A stretch of DNA of 64,000 nt from JASGTU01 sp963821815 (GTDB lineage: Bacteria > Chloroflexota > Anaerolineae > Caldilineales > Caldilineaceae): assembly GCA_963821815.1 (NCBI GenBank), contig CAWGFG010000007.1, forward strand, positions 36,099 to 100,098, written 5' to 3'. This document shows positions 56,211-64,000 of the stretch, piece after piece. Under the pieces are notes generated by a model. The model was not told the DNA's origin, did not search any database, and was given only the letters and a program-made list of their open reading frames with translations. The number at the start of each line of letters is the position of its first letter. Positions within the stretch are counted from its first letter, which is position 1. The position numbers were made by a program, and so were the translations under genes.

Positions 56211-57920
56211 TTGACCGACACAACCGCGCCAACAGGAATCGCAAAGTTCGTCCCAATACTGGGCTGGCTGCCGCACTATCAGGCGAGCTGGCTGCGTTTG
56301 GACTTGGTTGCCGGCTTGACCGCGGCAGCAGTGGTTATTCCCCAGGCGATGGGGTACGCTACCATTGCTGGGCTGCCGATTCAGGTAGGCCTGTATGTAG
56401 CCCTGGTGCCCATGCTTGTCTATGCCTTTTTGGGCACGTCTCGCCCGTTGAGCGTCAGCTCCACCTCGTCTCTTTCAATATTGACGGCGTCGGCTCTGCT
56501 CAATGCCGTGGGGCCAACGAGCAACCCCACCGACTACATGGTTCCGGCTGCCACTTTAGCGTTCCTGGTTGGCCTGTTTCTCATCGCGGCTTCACTGCTG
56601 CGCCTGGGGTTCTTGGCCGATTTCATCTCGTTGCCGGTACTGACTGGCTTCAAGGCTGGCATCGGCGTGGTGATCTTTGTGGGCCAGTTGGGCAAGGTGT
56701 TAGGGCTGTCTGTTCCCAGCGGGTCGGTTCTGCAAACCCTGATAACGGTCATCACAAACTTGGGTCAGATCAACTGGCCGACGACGCTTCTCTCTCTGAG
56801 TACACTGGCTATCCTGATATTCCTGCCGCGATTCGTTCCGCACATTCCGGCGGCATTGGTGGCAGTGATCATGGGGATTGCTTTATCAGCCCTGTTCAAC
56901 GTCAGCCAATTCGGCATTGCCCTAATCGGCGACATCCCCTCTGGGCTCCCTTCTATTTCGCTGCCCGATCTGTCGTTGCTTAGCAATCTCTGGATCGCGG
57001 CGCTGGGCATTGCTCTCATGTCCTTCACGGAGTCGATTGCCGCCGCACGGACCTTTAGGAGTCACGGGGCTCCGATGCCAGACACCAACCAGGAACTGTT
57101 GGCCCTGGGTGCGGCCAACCTCAGCGGCAGTTTTTTCCAGGCCTATCCGTCGGGCGGCGGCACCTCGCAGACAGCGGTCAACGCTAAAGCGGGAGCCAAA
57201 TCCCAAGTCTCCGAAATGGTCACCGTTGGCGTGGTTGTATTGACCCTCGTGTTCTTAGCGCCGGTCATCAGTCTGATGCCGGAGGCGACTTTGGGCGCGT
57301 TGGTGTTGGCAGCTGCTGCGGGGCTAGTCAACGTGGGCGAGTTCCGAGACATGGCAAAGATTCGCCGTCGGGAACTGATTTGGGCGCTGTTCGCTTTTGC
57401 GGGCGTAATTATGTTGGGAACTTTGGAAGGCATTCTGGTCGCGGTTCTCATCTCAATACTCACGCTAATCGCGCAAGCCGACCGACCATCGGTATACGCG
57501 TTAGGGCGCAAGCCGGACACCGACGTCTTTAGGCCACTGGGTGATCATCCCCAAGATGAGACTTTTGCCGGATTGCTGATCACACGTACGGAGGGCCGGC
57601 TTTTCTTCGCCAACGTGTCATGGGTAATTGATAACCTGTGGCAGCTGATTCAAGAAGACGATCCGCAGATATTGGTCCTGGACTGCAGCGCCATTCCCGA
57701 TATCGAGTATACTGCGCTCAAATCGCTGACGGAGTTTGAGGAGCAATTGAGAGGGGCCGGCGTTTCGCTTTGGCTGGCTGCGTTGAACCCTACACCGCTA
57801 CACATAATTGAGCATGCGCCGCTCGGGGAGACGTTAGGGTCCGAACGGTTATTTTTCAACCTGGAACAGGCGGTTGAAGCAAACGTGCAACGCGCTGTCC
57901 CAGGTATATCCGATGACTGA
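56211..57920 (+). CDS. SulP-family anion transporter with STAS domain
   Basis: 569 residues from TTG 56211, with AAGGAG nine bases upstream. The membrane domain carries the SulP signature (DLVAGLTAAAVVIPQAMGYA, TIAGLPIQVGLYVALVPMLV) and AYPSGGGTSQTAVNAKAGAK. The C-terminal STAS domain spans about residues 445-555 (LLITRTEGRLFFANVSWVID, ILVLDCSAIPDIEYTALKSL). It takes up sulfate, bicarbonate or another anion. It lies 200 bases after the ClC gene; co-expression of two anion transporters is possible. Confidence 0.93.
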   Translation: MTDTTAPTGIAKFVPILGWLPHYQASWLRLDLVAGLTAAAVVIPQAMGYATIAGLPIQVGLYVALVPMLVYAFLGTSRPLSVSSTSSLSILTASALLNAVGPTSNPTDYMVPAATLAFLVGLFLIAASLLRLGFLADFISLPVLTGFKAGIGVVIFVGQLGKVLGLSVPSGSVLQTLITVITNLGQINWPTTLLSLSTLAILIFLPRFVPHIPAALVAVIMGIALSALFNVSQFGIALIGDIPSGLPSISLPDLSLLSNLWIAALGIALMSFTESIAAARTFRSHGAPMPDTNQELLALGAANLSGSFFQAYPSGGGTSQTAVNAKAGAKSQVSEMVTVGVVVLTLVFLAPVISLMPEATLGALVLAAAAGLVNVGEFRDMAKIRRRELIWALFAFAGVIMLGTLEGILVAVLISILTLIAQADRPSVYALGRKPDTDVFRPLGDHPQDETFAGLLITRTEGRLFFANVSWVIDNLWQLIQEDDPQILVLDCSAIPDIEYTALKSLTEFEEQLRGAGVSLWLAALNPTPLHIIEHAPLGETLGSERLFFNLEQAVEANVQRAVPGISDD

Positions 57921-58098
57921 GATATATCGAGATTCACGCGCAGGCATACATTAGGGATCCGCTTATGCCCCGTAATTGCATTAGCATGGTCGAATGCAGT
58001 GGGAAAGATCGATGAACTTGCGTGAAATATCAAATATTTCGAATGTAAACGCCAACAGGCTAGCTTGTTAATCTAGTTGCCCCTGGTGGCGCGTTTGT

Positions 58099-58849
58099 GT
58101 GCGCCGTGTCACGGGCATATATATCACCTCCCAAGGAGGTTCTGGTACGTCAACATCCACAAGAGGGTCATCCGAGCAACCACGACCAAAGTCCGAAAGG
58201 CTCCCCGAAAGGGGCGTGGGGAACATAGCATCGAGGAAAAGCGGGTTGCGGCATGGTAGGCAATGCCAACAGGACTCCGCAAGACCCGGCTGATATGGTT
58301 AAAGCTATACCGCCTGAACTCTAGTCCCCAGTGGAGGAACGCGACTCTCACAAGGAGCCTACCTACTGCTTGTGTCTGGGGTTGACCGTCAAGATTAACA
58401 AACGCTTGCCGGTAGTTGACCGCCCTGGAACTCGTTACCATGAGTAATGATAAGGGGACAAACGGAGAACCTAAGTCAGCCTGATAACATGTATATGCCA
58501 CGGAACACGGGAATGCCTACCCCGCGAAAGCGGCACGGTATCGGAGTGACCGTAGTAGCCCAAGTTGCCATGTAACGTGACAGCATGGCGAAGGGTCACA
58601 GGGAACCCATACGAAGAGAACGTCATGTCAAGCGAAATGCTCCAAGCTGACAAGTATCTGAGTATAGTTAACTCGCAAGTCCATCTTCGTTTGCTGCCCG
58701 TGTCACTTGGACACTACCTATGGACGGTATGATGGACCAGCGTTTCGTTGAGGTTCCTGGAGAGCGGAGTGCATCGAAAGGTGCACGCTCCGTTCGGAGG
58801 GGGGCGGTTGAAGACACAGGTCATGCTGTGCGTTGGCCGCCTACCCTAC
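58099..58849 (+). mobile_element. Group II intron lacking its reverse-transcriptase gene
   Basis: The 5' end is GTGCGCC, the bacterial group II consensus. The middle (58480-58640) contains the conserved pre-ORF stretch (GGAGTGACCGTAGTAGCC and GGCGAAGGGTCACAGG). A perfect 34-nt domain V sits at 58762-58795, followed by domain VI and a 3' end CCTACCCTAC. Exon-binding site 1 (ACAAACG, 58458-58464) pairs perfectly with the seven exon bases before the intron (CGTTTGT, 58092-58098). GCCAACAGG at 58265 pairs with CCTGGTGGC at 58082 with one mismatch, a possible EBS2. Only about 70 bases remain between the pre-ORF region and domain V, so no maturase is encoded; splicing or mobility would need one in trans. 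Confidence 0.85.
58762..58795 (+). ncRNA. Group II intron domain V
   Basis: A 34-nt hairpin starting GAGCGGAGTG with the catalytic AGC triad, a GAAA tetraloop at its tip and ending GCTCCGTTC. Length and layout match the family exactly. It is the catalytic heart of the ribozyme. Confidence 0.88.
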
Positions 58850-58861
58850 TAAACAACCCCC

Positions 58862-59263
58862 GGCAAGGGCGCCAAGACGCGCGTCGTCTACGTGACGAAC
58901 GGCGCACTGGACGCACTGACGGACTGGCTAGCCATACGGGGCAGCTGGGCGGGGCCAATGTTCGTAGCCTATCGCCGTGGCGATCACATGCAGGAGCACG
59001 ACCTAAGCACTACCGCCATACACAAGATGCTAAAGGCGCGAGCTGCTCAGGCGGGTGTGAAAGACTTCTCGCCGCATGATCTGCGGCGAACGCTTGCGGG
59101 GGATCTACTGGATGCAGGAGCGGACATTGTAACGGTACAGAAGATAATGGGCCATGCCAACGTCAGCACGACGGCCGGCTATGATCGCAGAGATGCCCGC
59201 ACAAAGTGCCAGGCGGCCGCCAAACTGCATATACTGTACCGCAAACGCCAAAACGTTCGCTGA
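58862..59263 (+). pseudogene. Tyrosine recombinase (integrase), 5'-truncated
   Basis: The frame starts right after the intron at GKGAKTRVVYVTNGALDALT and contains most of the catalytic C-terminal half: HDLRRTLAGDLLDAGADIV, then GHANVSTTAGYDRRD with the His and nucleophile Tyr. The first catalytic Arg and the whole N-terminal arm-binding domain are missing. In the frame read upstream there is TAA at the intron junction, and the 178 bases before the intron do not encode an integrase half. The gene was therefore truncated, not simply interrupted by the intron. Confidence 0.8.
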
Positions 59264-59558
59264 GAGCGGTTCTAAGCGATATTATTGGCGACTACTCTGC
59301 GATAGCCCCATTATCATCGGATACAATCTGAGCATCAATGCCCTCGTTGATTTGTCACAATCTATGTTGTCTCTGTGGGAAAATGAGGATAAATACTAAC
59401 AGCGAGGTAAGAAATAGTAAACGCTCTAAACACTGAATTAGGAGCAACCCGATTCAGCACTCGAAGAACATGCCTCATCTGGAAGCACTACAAATGTTCT
59501 GGGCTGCCTGGTTGAAAAAGATAGACTGCTGAGCAGTAGCTTTTCCAGACTACGCAGT

Positions 59559-60062
59559 TCAGCCTGCTGGGTTAGATGGTGGACGAGGGTCCATCAAGTA
59601 CTTGATATTTTCAATTACGACGTTGGCTATCAAGGCGCAAAGGTTCCTGCATGCTACGATGACTAGCCATGCCCGGGTGCTATCCGCAGAATCCTCAAGC
59701 TCAAGCTCAAAAACATAGACCATTTCCTCTCGCCATCCATATCCAAAGCTCTCGGGGTACATAGAGAGAAGAACAGAAACTGTCCCCCAGTACCAACGGA
59801 TAAAAGCATCCCGCTGCAGAATACGAACACTCGGATCGAGAAAGTATTTCGACATGGAGAGCATGGTTAACTGCATTAACGTCCCGAGCAATAAACTTAT
59901 ACTGACTGCGTGAAAAAGCGCAGTCACCAATGACCCACCTTTTGTCAGAATGATGACGAAAACAGCCATCCCGACAGCACCGCCCGCTATTGTGGCTAGA
60001 GATACACTAAGCTTATAAAGTTCTGCACGTCTAGCGCGTTGTTGTTCCTGGGTTCGCATCAC
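59559..60062 (-). CDS. Small membrane protein paired with a PadR regulator
   Basis: 167 residues with two clear membrane helices (LATIAGGAVGMAVFVIILTK and LFHAVSISLLLGTLMQLTML). The C-terminal part contains MYPESFGYGWREEMVYVFEL, reminiscent of the YPxxFRxxxGxEM motif of permease-prefix proteins often encoded beside PadR regulators. It lies 119 bases after the PadR gene on the same strand. Function unknown; possibly a membrane component controlled by the regulator. Confidence 0.5.
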   Translation of the reverse strand: MMRTQEQQRARRAELYKLSVSLATIAGGAVGMAVFVIILTKGGSLVTALFHAVSISLLLGTLMQLTMLSMSKYFLDPSVRILQRDAFIRWYWGTVSVLLSMYPESFGYGWREEMVYVFELELEDSADSTRAWLVIVACRNLCALIANVVIENIKYLMDPRPPSNPAG

Positions 60063-60181
60063 TGCATGTAGCTCCTCTCTTGAGGCAGACTACCCTGCAC
60101 TCTTTCTCGAAAGGGGGGGTCGATAATTCCGTACTAGTGTCGAATTATCGACCCTTAGTATTTCCAAGCTGCGGGGGAGTA

Positions 60182-60577
60182 CTAGCTTCCTGATGGTACA
60201 AGTACAGAACTAGGATCATCGAAGAGATTTCCGACTGTTTCCATGTACTGATACCTTCGTTCGTATTCCTCCCGACGTATTCTACGGCCCTTATTCGTTA
60301 GCCCATAGTATCGGCGCCTGGGGTCGTCATTATGATCCGGAGGGGGTTTAACTCTAGTGATGAGGTCCTCCTTTTCCAGCTTGTGCAACCGTCTATACAG
60401 CGTTGGCACGGAAAGATCCGGATCTATTTCGGACTGCACCCTTTTTAGTATTTCATACCCATGCATGTTGCCATTGCCAAGTATGGCGAGAACAGCAAAG
60501 GAAATACTGTCCAAGCTGATCTTATCCTTTGTTGACACTGCATTCCTCTGCCCGGTAAACGGTTCAACTGCTATCAT
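60182..60577 (-). CDS. PadR-family transcriptional regulator
   Basis: 131 residues from ATG 60577, preceded by AAGGAGG. The winged helix-turn-helix core is ISFAVLAILGNGNMHGYEIL with VPTLYRRLHKLEKEDLITRV and the wing RRRYYGLTNKGRR. The C-terminal helix is short, as in the small PadR subfamily. It probably represses its own operon (regulator plus membrane protein) through the palindrome at 60705-60716. Confidence 0.9.
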   Translation of the reverse strand: MIAVEPFTGQRNAVSTKDKISLDSISFAVLAILGNGNMHGYEILKRVQSEIDPDLSVPTLYRRLHKLEKEDLITRVKPPPDHNDDPRRRYYGLTNKGRRIRREEYERRYQYMETVGNLFDDPSSVLVPSGS

Positions 60578-60704
60578 TTGCAACCTCCTTCCCTGTTCTC
60601 GCACTCGTGTAGTCATTCATTAGTCGAAGCATGTGCCAAACCTCCTTCGGACACCGTCCTTCTTGGCTATACGCGTAACAATCGTCATTAATGGTGTCTC
60701 ATAG

Positions 60705-60716
60705 TGACAATTGTCA
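60705..60716. promoter_or_regulatory. Candidate PadR operator
   Basis: Perfect 12-base palindrome TGACAATTGTCA, extended imperfectly to both sides (ATAG...TTAT), located just downstream of the predicted -10 of the regulator promoter. Binding there would block transcription. A related half (CGTCATTAATG) lies about 20 bases further on. Confidence 0.5.
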
Positions 60717-60726
60717 TTATGATAAT

Positions 60727-60754
60727 AGCATAGAGCAAAAAAGTAATATGTCAA
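60727..60754 (-). promoter_or_regulatory. Sigma-70-type promoter of the PadR gene
   Basis: Minus-strand -35 TTGACA (60749-60754, full consensus) and -10 TATGCT (60727-60732) separated by 16 bases. About 150 bases upstream of the PadR start, leaving a leader that contains the palindrome. Confidence 0.5.
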
Positions 60755-60994
60755 CCCCTTTATTTGAGCAATTTCGTAGACAGTATGCTGGGCGCAGGAA
60801 TCTTAGGTTTGGTATTCAACAGTGCAGGGGCCGATTCTAGTCGACGGTAACAGAACATCAAGCAGTATCGGGCATAAATATCGGAAAATTGGGCCTGCGT
60901 TGTTTATATTGCTAGCTGCCGTAGGTTTGATCGTCGGCCTTGGGGGAAGGTAAACTTATCCCTAACACAACAACGAAAAACTGAAAGACAAACT

Positions 60995-62008
60995 ATGGTA
61001 GCTGCTACAAGCGGAATTCTGCTACATGTACTATTAGTAGCGATGTTGTTATTCATTTTTTGGATTACCGCACGATCTCCTTCCCAAGTATCTACCGCAT
61101 TGATGACAGGGCCTTTCCGCAGGATGTTTGTTCCGGCATTTAGGTGGTTTTCGAAACGCTGGAATGAGCCAGGAGGCCATGTCAGGGTGTTGACATGGCT
61201 GGGGGCGTTTATATTGGTACCGGTTGCCCACTTCATGTACAGGGTATGGGATGATAGTAAATATATCCCCGATTTGCGTGCAGAATTTATTAGCATTGCT
61301 TTAGCTGTGCTAGTACTCGAAGAGCTAGCTAGGTATCGGAATCACCTTGTTTATCGTCAGGCAACGATTCTGCAGATGGCGAGTAGAAGCAACGAATTTG
61401 CCCTAGATGCGGCTAGGATTGTGGTACAGGAAGAGTGGCATAAACGCGATTACTTAAAGGAAATTGACTTAACAGGTGCCTGTCTACAAAGGTCAAATTT
61501 AGAGGATGCAAATCTAGAATGGGCGCAAGCATGGGAAGCTCATTTTGAAGAAGCGGATCTGACAAATGTCTGTCTGGATAGAGCAGATTTAAAAAATGCA
61601 CACTTCGAAGGAGGTCATTTATGGGAGATCCATTTTCGTGAAGCGGATTTATCAGGTGCGAACTTCAAAGGTGCTAAATTGCCTAATGCAGATTTCCAGA
61701 AGGCGATTCTTCACGATGTGCACTTCGAAGGGGCAGACCTTAGAGACGCATACCTGGATGAAGTAAATATGAAAAACGTTCATCTCGAAGGCGCCAATAT
61801 ACAAGGAGCCACTATCCGACCGCAGAAATGGGAACGGGTCTGTGTCGACAGCCTAACGCTATACGATAGCACCACAAATTGTTCTGATACCCGACTCATA
61901 GATAGCTGTACTAATATGGACTCCCTAAACGATAACGAGAAGATGAACAAACTCAAAGAGTGGAACGAAAACAGTAATCGCATACTAGATGACGCTCTTA
62001 GTTCCTGA
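60995..62008 (+). CDS. Membrane-anchored pentapeptide-repeat protein
   Basis: 337 residues. Three N-terminal hydrophobic segments (LLHVLLVAMLLFIFWITA, VLTWLGAFILVPVAHFMY and FISIALAVLVLEELARY) precede about 20 pentapeptide repeats at residues 155-275 (for example EADLTNVCLDRADLKNAHFE and GADLRDAYLDEVNMKNVHLE), which would fold as a right-handed quadrilateral helix. The repeats include an unusual HFEG/HLWEIHF variation. Function unknown; such repeats mediate protein binding or, in some cases, gyrase protection. Confidence 0.75.
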   Translation: MVAATSGILLHVLLVAMLLFIFWITARSPSQVSTALMTGPFRRMFVPAFRWFSKRWNEPGGHVRVLTWLGAFILVPVAHFMYRVWDDSKYIPDLRAEFISIALAVLVLEELARYRNHLVYRQATILQMASRSNEFALDAARIVVQEEWHKRDYLKEIDLTGACLQRSNLEDANLEWAQAWEAHFEEADLTNVCLDRADLKNAHFEGGHLWEIHFREADLSGANFKGAKLPNADFQKAILHDVHFEGADLRDAYLDEVNMKNVHLEGANIQGATIRPQKWERVCVDSLTLYDSTTNCSDTRLIDSCTNMDSLNDNEKMNKLKEWNENSNRILDDALSS

Positions 62009-62427
62009 GCCTATCTTCTGTTCATTCTCACATGCTGTAATATAGGTAGACTTCCTCAGAAGGGGAGCTCAGCACAGCGGCAGCATACGGTTTGAGGTGA
62101 GGACAGATGATCCCAACCCTGCACCTCTACGCGATTGGCTTTCTATGGGTCGAGGTACCCCATTTCATACGCTCTATGTGTGTCGGTCGCTGGCACAATT
62201 ACCTAAAAAAAGTACGATGGCTCTGCCAAACGTCCAGCTGCCACTGATAAAGGCACTGAGTAATTGCAGTACGTGGGGTTGGAACGTCACCCATAGAAAA
62301 TCTATAAAAGACACACCATTCCTCTTGCTCGCCGTGTTTGCTGCGCTGTGGCGGTAAGCTTCCCCTATTTTAGTACCATTTGAAAGTGGAGAGAATCGGG
62401 CTATAGTTCAGCCCAAGGAGGCTCCAC
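62009..62427. other. Region before the IS3 element
   Basis: 419 bases with no recognised gene. The left end of the IS3 element should fall near 62350-62400, but I could not match it to a terminal repeat on the right. Confidence 0.35.
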
Positions 62428-62694
62428 ATGCGACGTTCAAGGTTTACGGACAAACAGATCATCGGGATTCTCAACGAAGCAGAAGTCGGTGTCGGCATGG
62501 TTGATCTGTGTCGGCGACATGGCATAAGTCAGAGTACGTTCTACCGGTGGCGAGAGAGATATGGTGGCATGACGGTCTCCGAGTTGAAGCGGATGCGTCA
62601 ACTGGAGGATGAGAATCGGCGGTTGAAACAGATGTACGCTGACTTGAGCTTGGAACATGCGGTTCTGAAGGAAATCGTCGCAAAAAAGCTGTAA
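62428..62694 (+). CDS. IS3-family transposase OrfA
   Basis: 88 residues with a helix-turn-helix (VGMVDLCRRHGISQSTFYRW) followed by a leucine-zipper-like helix (LKRMRQLEDENRRLKQMYAD). The ATG follows AAGGAGG at a slightly long spacing. It ends in a slippery A6G run that allows a -1 frameshift into OrfB, as is usual for this family. Confidence 0.92.
   Translation: MRRSRFTDKQIIGILNEAEVGVGMVDLCRRHGISQSTFYRWRERYGGMTVSELKRMRQLEDENRRLKQMYADLSLEHAVLKEIVAKKL
62682..62688 (+). promoter_or_regulatory. Programmed -1 frameshift site of the IS3 element
   Basis: AAAAAAG near the end of orfA. Slipping back one base continues translation as KKAVTAAERKALVRYAV directly into OrfB. This matches the known mechanism producing the OrfAB transposase. 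Confidence 0.7.
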
Positions 62695-62714
62695 CGGCGG
62701 CGGAGCGAAAGGCG

Positions 62715-63546
62715 TTGGTGCGCTACGCCGTCGAAGAGCATGACTTGAGCGAACGCTGCGCCTGTCGTCTGCTCAATGTAAGTCGGACCGTGAACCGGTA
62801 TCGGCCCAAGCGACCGGACGACAGCGAGATACGGGAGCAACTGGGTTATCTGGCCGAACGCTGGTCCCGCTGGGGCTACCATAAGATGCGCAAGTGGATT
62901 CGGAAGCAAGGACATCCTTGGAATCACAAACGCATCTATCGAGTCTACTGCGAGATGGGTTTGAACATACGGGTGAAGCCGAAGAAACGATTGCCTTCTC
63001 GGGAGCCGCAGAAACTGGCCCAACCAGAGGCGCTGGGGCATTGTTGGTCGCTGGACTTCATGAGAGACCGTCTAGAGGATGGTCGCTCGTTCCGTGTTCT
63101 GAATATCATCGATGATTTCAATCGAGAGGCTCTTTGGACCGAAATCGACTTCTCTATCACATCGTTACGCGTCATACGCATTCTGGATATGCTGGCCGCC
63201 TATCGGGGCTATCCTCACCGGCTGCGCACTGACAACGGTTCAGAATTCATAGCTAACCGAATTACACAATGGACAGAAGAACGCCACATCACCATCGATT
63301 ACATCGAGCCAGGCAAGCCAGCTCAGAACGGCTATGTCGAACGCTTCGGGAGCCCTATGGGCGCGGACCTATCGTGAGGATGTGCTGGACGCCTTTCTCT
63401 TTCGCTCGCTGGTCGAGGCGCGACTACTGAGTGATGAATGGCGTCACCGCTACAACACGGAGCGGCCGCACGATGCTCTACAGGACATGTCACCGGAGGA
63501 ATATGCGCGCAATGGTCAACATTCACTGGCTGGCGGAACAGCTTAG
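62715..63546 (+). pseudogene. IS3-family transposase OrfB, disabled by a frameshift
   Basis: The integrase core is recognisable: GHCWSLDFMRDRLEDGRSFR (first Asp), RLRTDNGSEFIAN (second Asp) and PAQNGYVERF (Glu). Directly after ERF, near 63347, the frame is lost and runs to a stop at 63377. The family end (GALWARTYREDVLDAFLFRS, HRYNTERPHDALQDMSPEEY) continues in another frame to 63546. A two-base loss explains it. The catalytic triad precedes the break, but the missing C-terminal part should inactivate the enzyme. Confidence 0.85.
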
Positions 63547-63557
63547 CAGGATGCTCA

Positions 63558-63593
63558 ACTTTGTCAAGGCGGTGGATCATACCTTGACAAAGT
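63558..63593. repeat. Perfect inverted repeat after the IS3 element
   Basis: ACTTTGTCAAGG and CCTTGACAAAGT, 12 bp each, separated by 12 bases, starting 12 bases after OrfB ends. It may be part of the element's right end or a terminator-like hairpin; no U-run. Confidence 0.4.
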
Positions 63594-63829
63594 CTGCGCT
63601 CCTGCTTTCCAAACGCCAGCAGCCAGTGAAAGAAAAGTGTTATTCTATCCAAAGGCCGATTCATTCCCGTTTCGACTGGTACTATTTTCGGGTAGCCTTC
63701 ATGGCCCCTAGCGGCCATAGCGCAGTGTCCCATAGATGTACCGCTACCGAATGGCCCGGACAACGTAGCCATATAGGGATACGGCCTGGAGTACTACCCA
63801 AGCGCGCACTTGACGCTTTCGGACGATCA

Positions 63830-63999
63830 TGGGTACCTCCCCGTTTTGTGCGAAAAAGTGAAATAGTATCGTTCTACCTCTGGAGCCATGTGACAATACG
63901 CTGACCAGAATTAGCAACAGCTTCTCTGTTGGCCAAAGTAAGTCACTAGAGGAAGCAAATCCCTATTACACAATTTTGCGCCGATCTGGGAGGTACCCA
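63830..63999. repeat. Candidate MITE with terminal inverted repeats
   Basis: TGGGTACCTCCC at 63830 is repeated inverted at 63988-63999, and weaker symmetry continues inward for about 15 more bases (GCG...AAAA...GTG on both arms). The 170-bp interval has no coding frame. Length and ends suit a miniature inverted-repeat element, but only one copy is visible and it touches the window edge. Confidence 0.4.
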
Positions 64000-64000
64000 A

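Noticed and set aside
58099..58849. Intron-encoded reverse transcriptase
   Set aside because: No frame in or around the intron shows reverse-transcriptase motifs such as YADD; only a short stub lies before domain V.

Overview
The window most likely comes from a chromosome or large contig of a Chloroflexota bacterium, probably Caldilineae/Anaerolineae-like. This is inferred from lipoproteins whose lipobox is followed by an Ala/Pro-rich run (CAAPAA...), a surface protein ending in YLPSVYK, two-propeller sensor kinases, family 5 and family 1 solute-binding proteins for glycans, and a mid-GC mosaic full of insertion sequences. No tRNA, rRNA or CRISPR array was recognised.

Left edge (1-5.6 kb): a plasmid- or island-type partition module. 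A T-rich degenerate repeat with a period of about 215 bp lies upstream of a ParA ATPase gene. The ParA gene overlaps a gene for an acidic partner with a C-terminal ribbon-helix-helix-like domain. Next come a decayed small gene, an antitoxin gene next to a broken TumE-type toxin gene, and a complete ISL3-family insertion sequence.

5.7-26.4 kb: a carbohydrate-type catabolic region in three transcription blocks. Leftward: glycyl-radical-enzyme activase, glycyl radical enzyme, and a complete family 5 ABC transporter. Rightward: a family 1 sugar ABC transporter and an aldo/keto reductase. Leftward again: alpha-L-fucosidase, a sugar isomerase-like TIM barrel, a frameshifted enolase-superfamily dehydratase and a 2-hydroxyacid dehydrogenase. 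The glycyl radical enzyme lacks the Cys-x-Glu signature of the known diol/amine lyases, so its chemistry is open. It is a main candidate for something undescribed.

26.4-38.4 kb: an accessory zone. It holds a prophage scrap (zinc-finger protein, terminase-small-subunit-like protein), a membrane-anchored esterase, the C-terminal wreck of a large serine recombinase, an AT-rich epimerase/glycosyltransferase pair, an ISL3 remnant, two repeat or secreted surface proteins and a frameshifted IS1182 element with perfect 35-bp ends.

38.5-47.2 kb: a urease operon on the minus strand, ureA-ureB-ureC, two fluoride-exporter genes (crcB), ureE-ureF-ureG-ureD, a urea transporter and a channel-like membrane protein. 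Fluoride inhibits urease, so fluoride exporters inside a urease operon are a notable arrangement. 47.8-52.6 kb: a divergent two-component pair, a 1399-residue sensor kinase and a LuxR-type regulator. 53-58 kb: receiver-only protein, DUF1269 protein, unknown small protein, ClC channel and SulP transporter.

58-64 kb: a group II intron that has lost its reverse-transcriptase gene, next to a truncated tyrosine integrase gene. It is followed by a PadR regulator with a membrane partner, a pentapeptide-repeat membrane protein, an IS3-family element with a second, disabling frameshift, and a candidate 170-bp MITE at the right edge.
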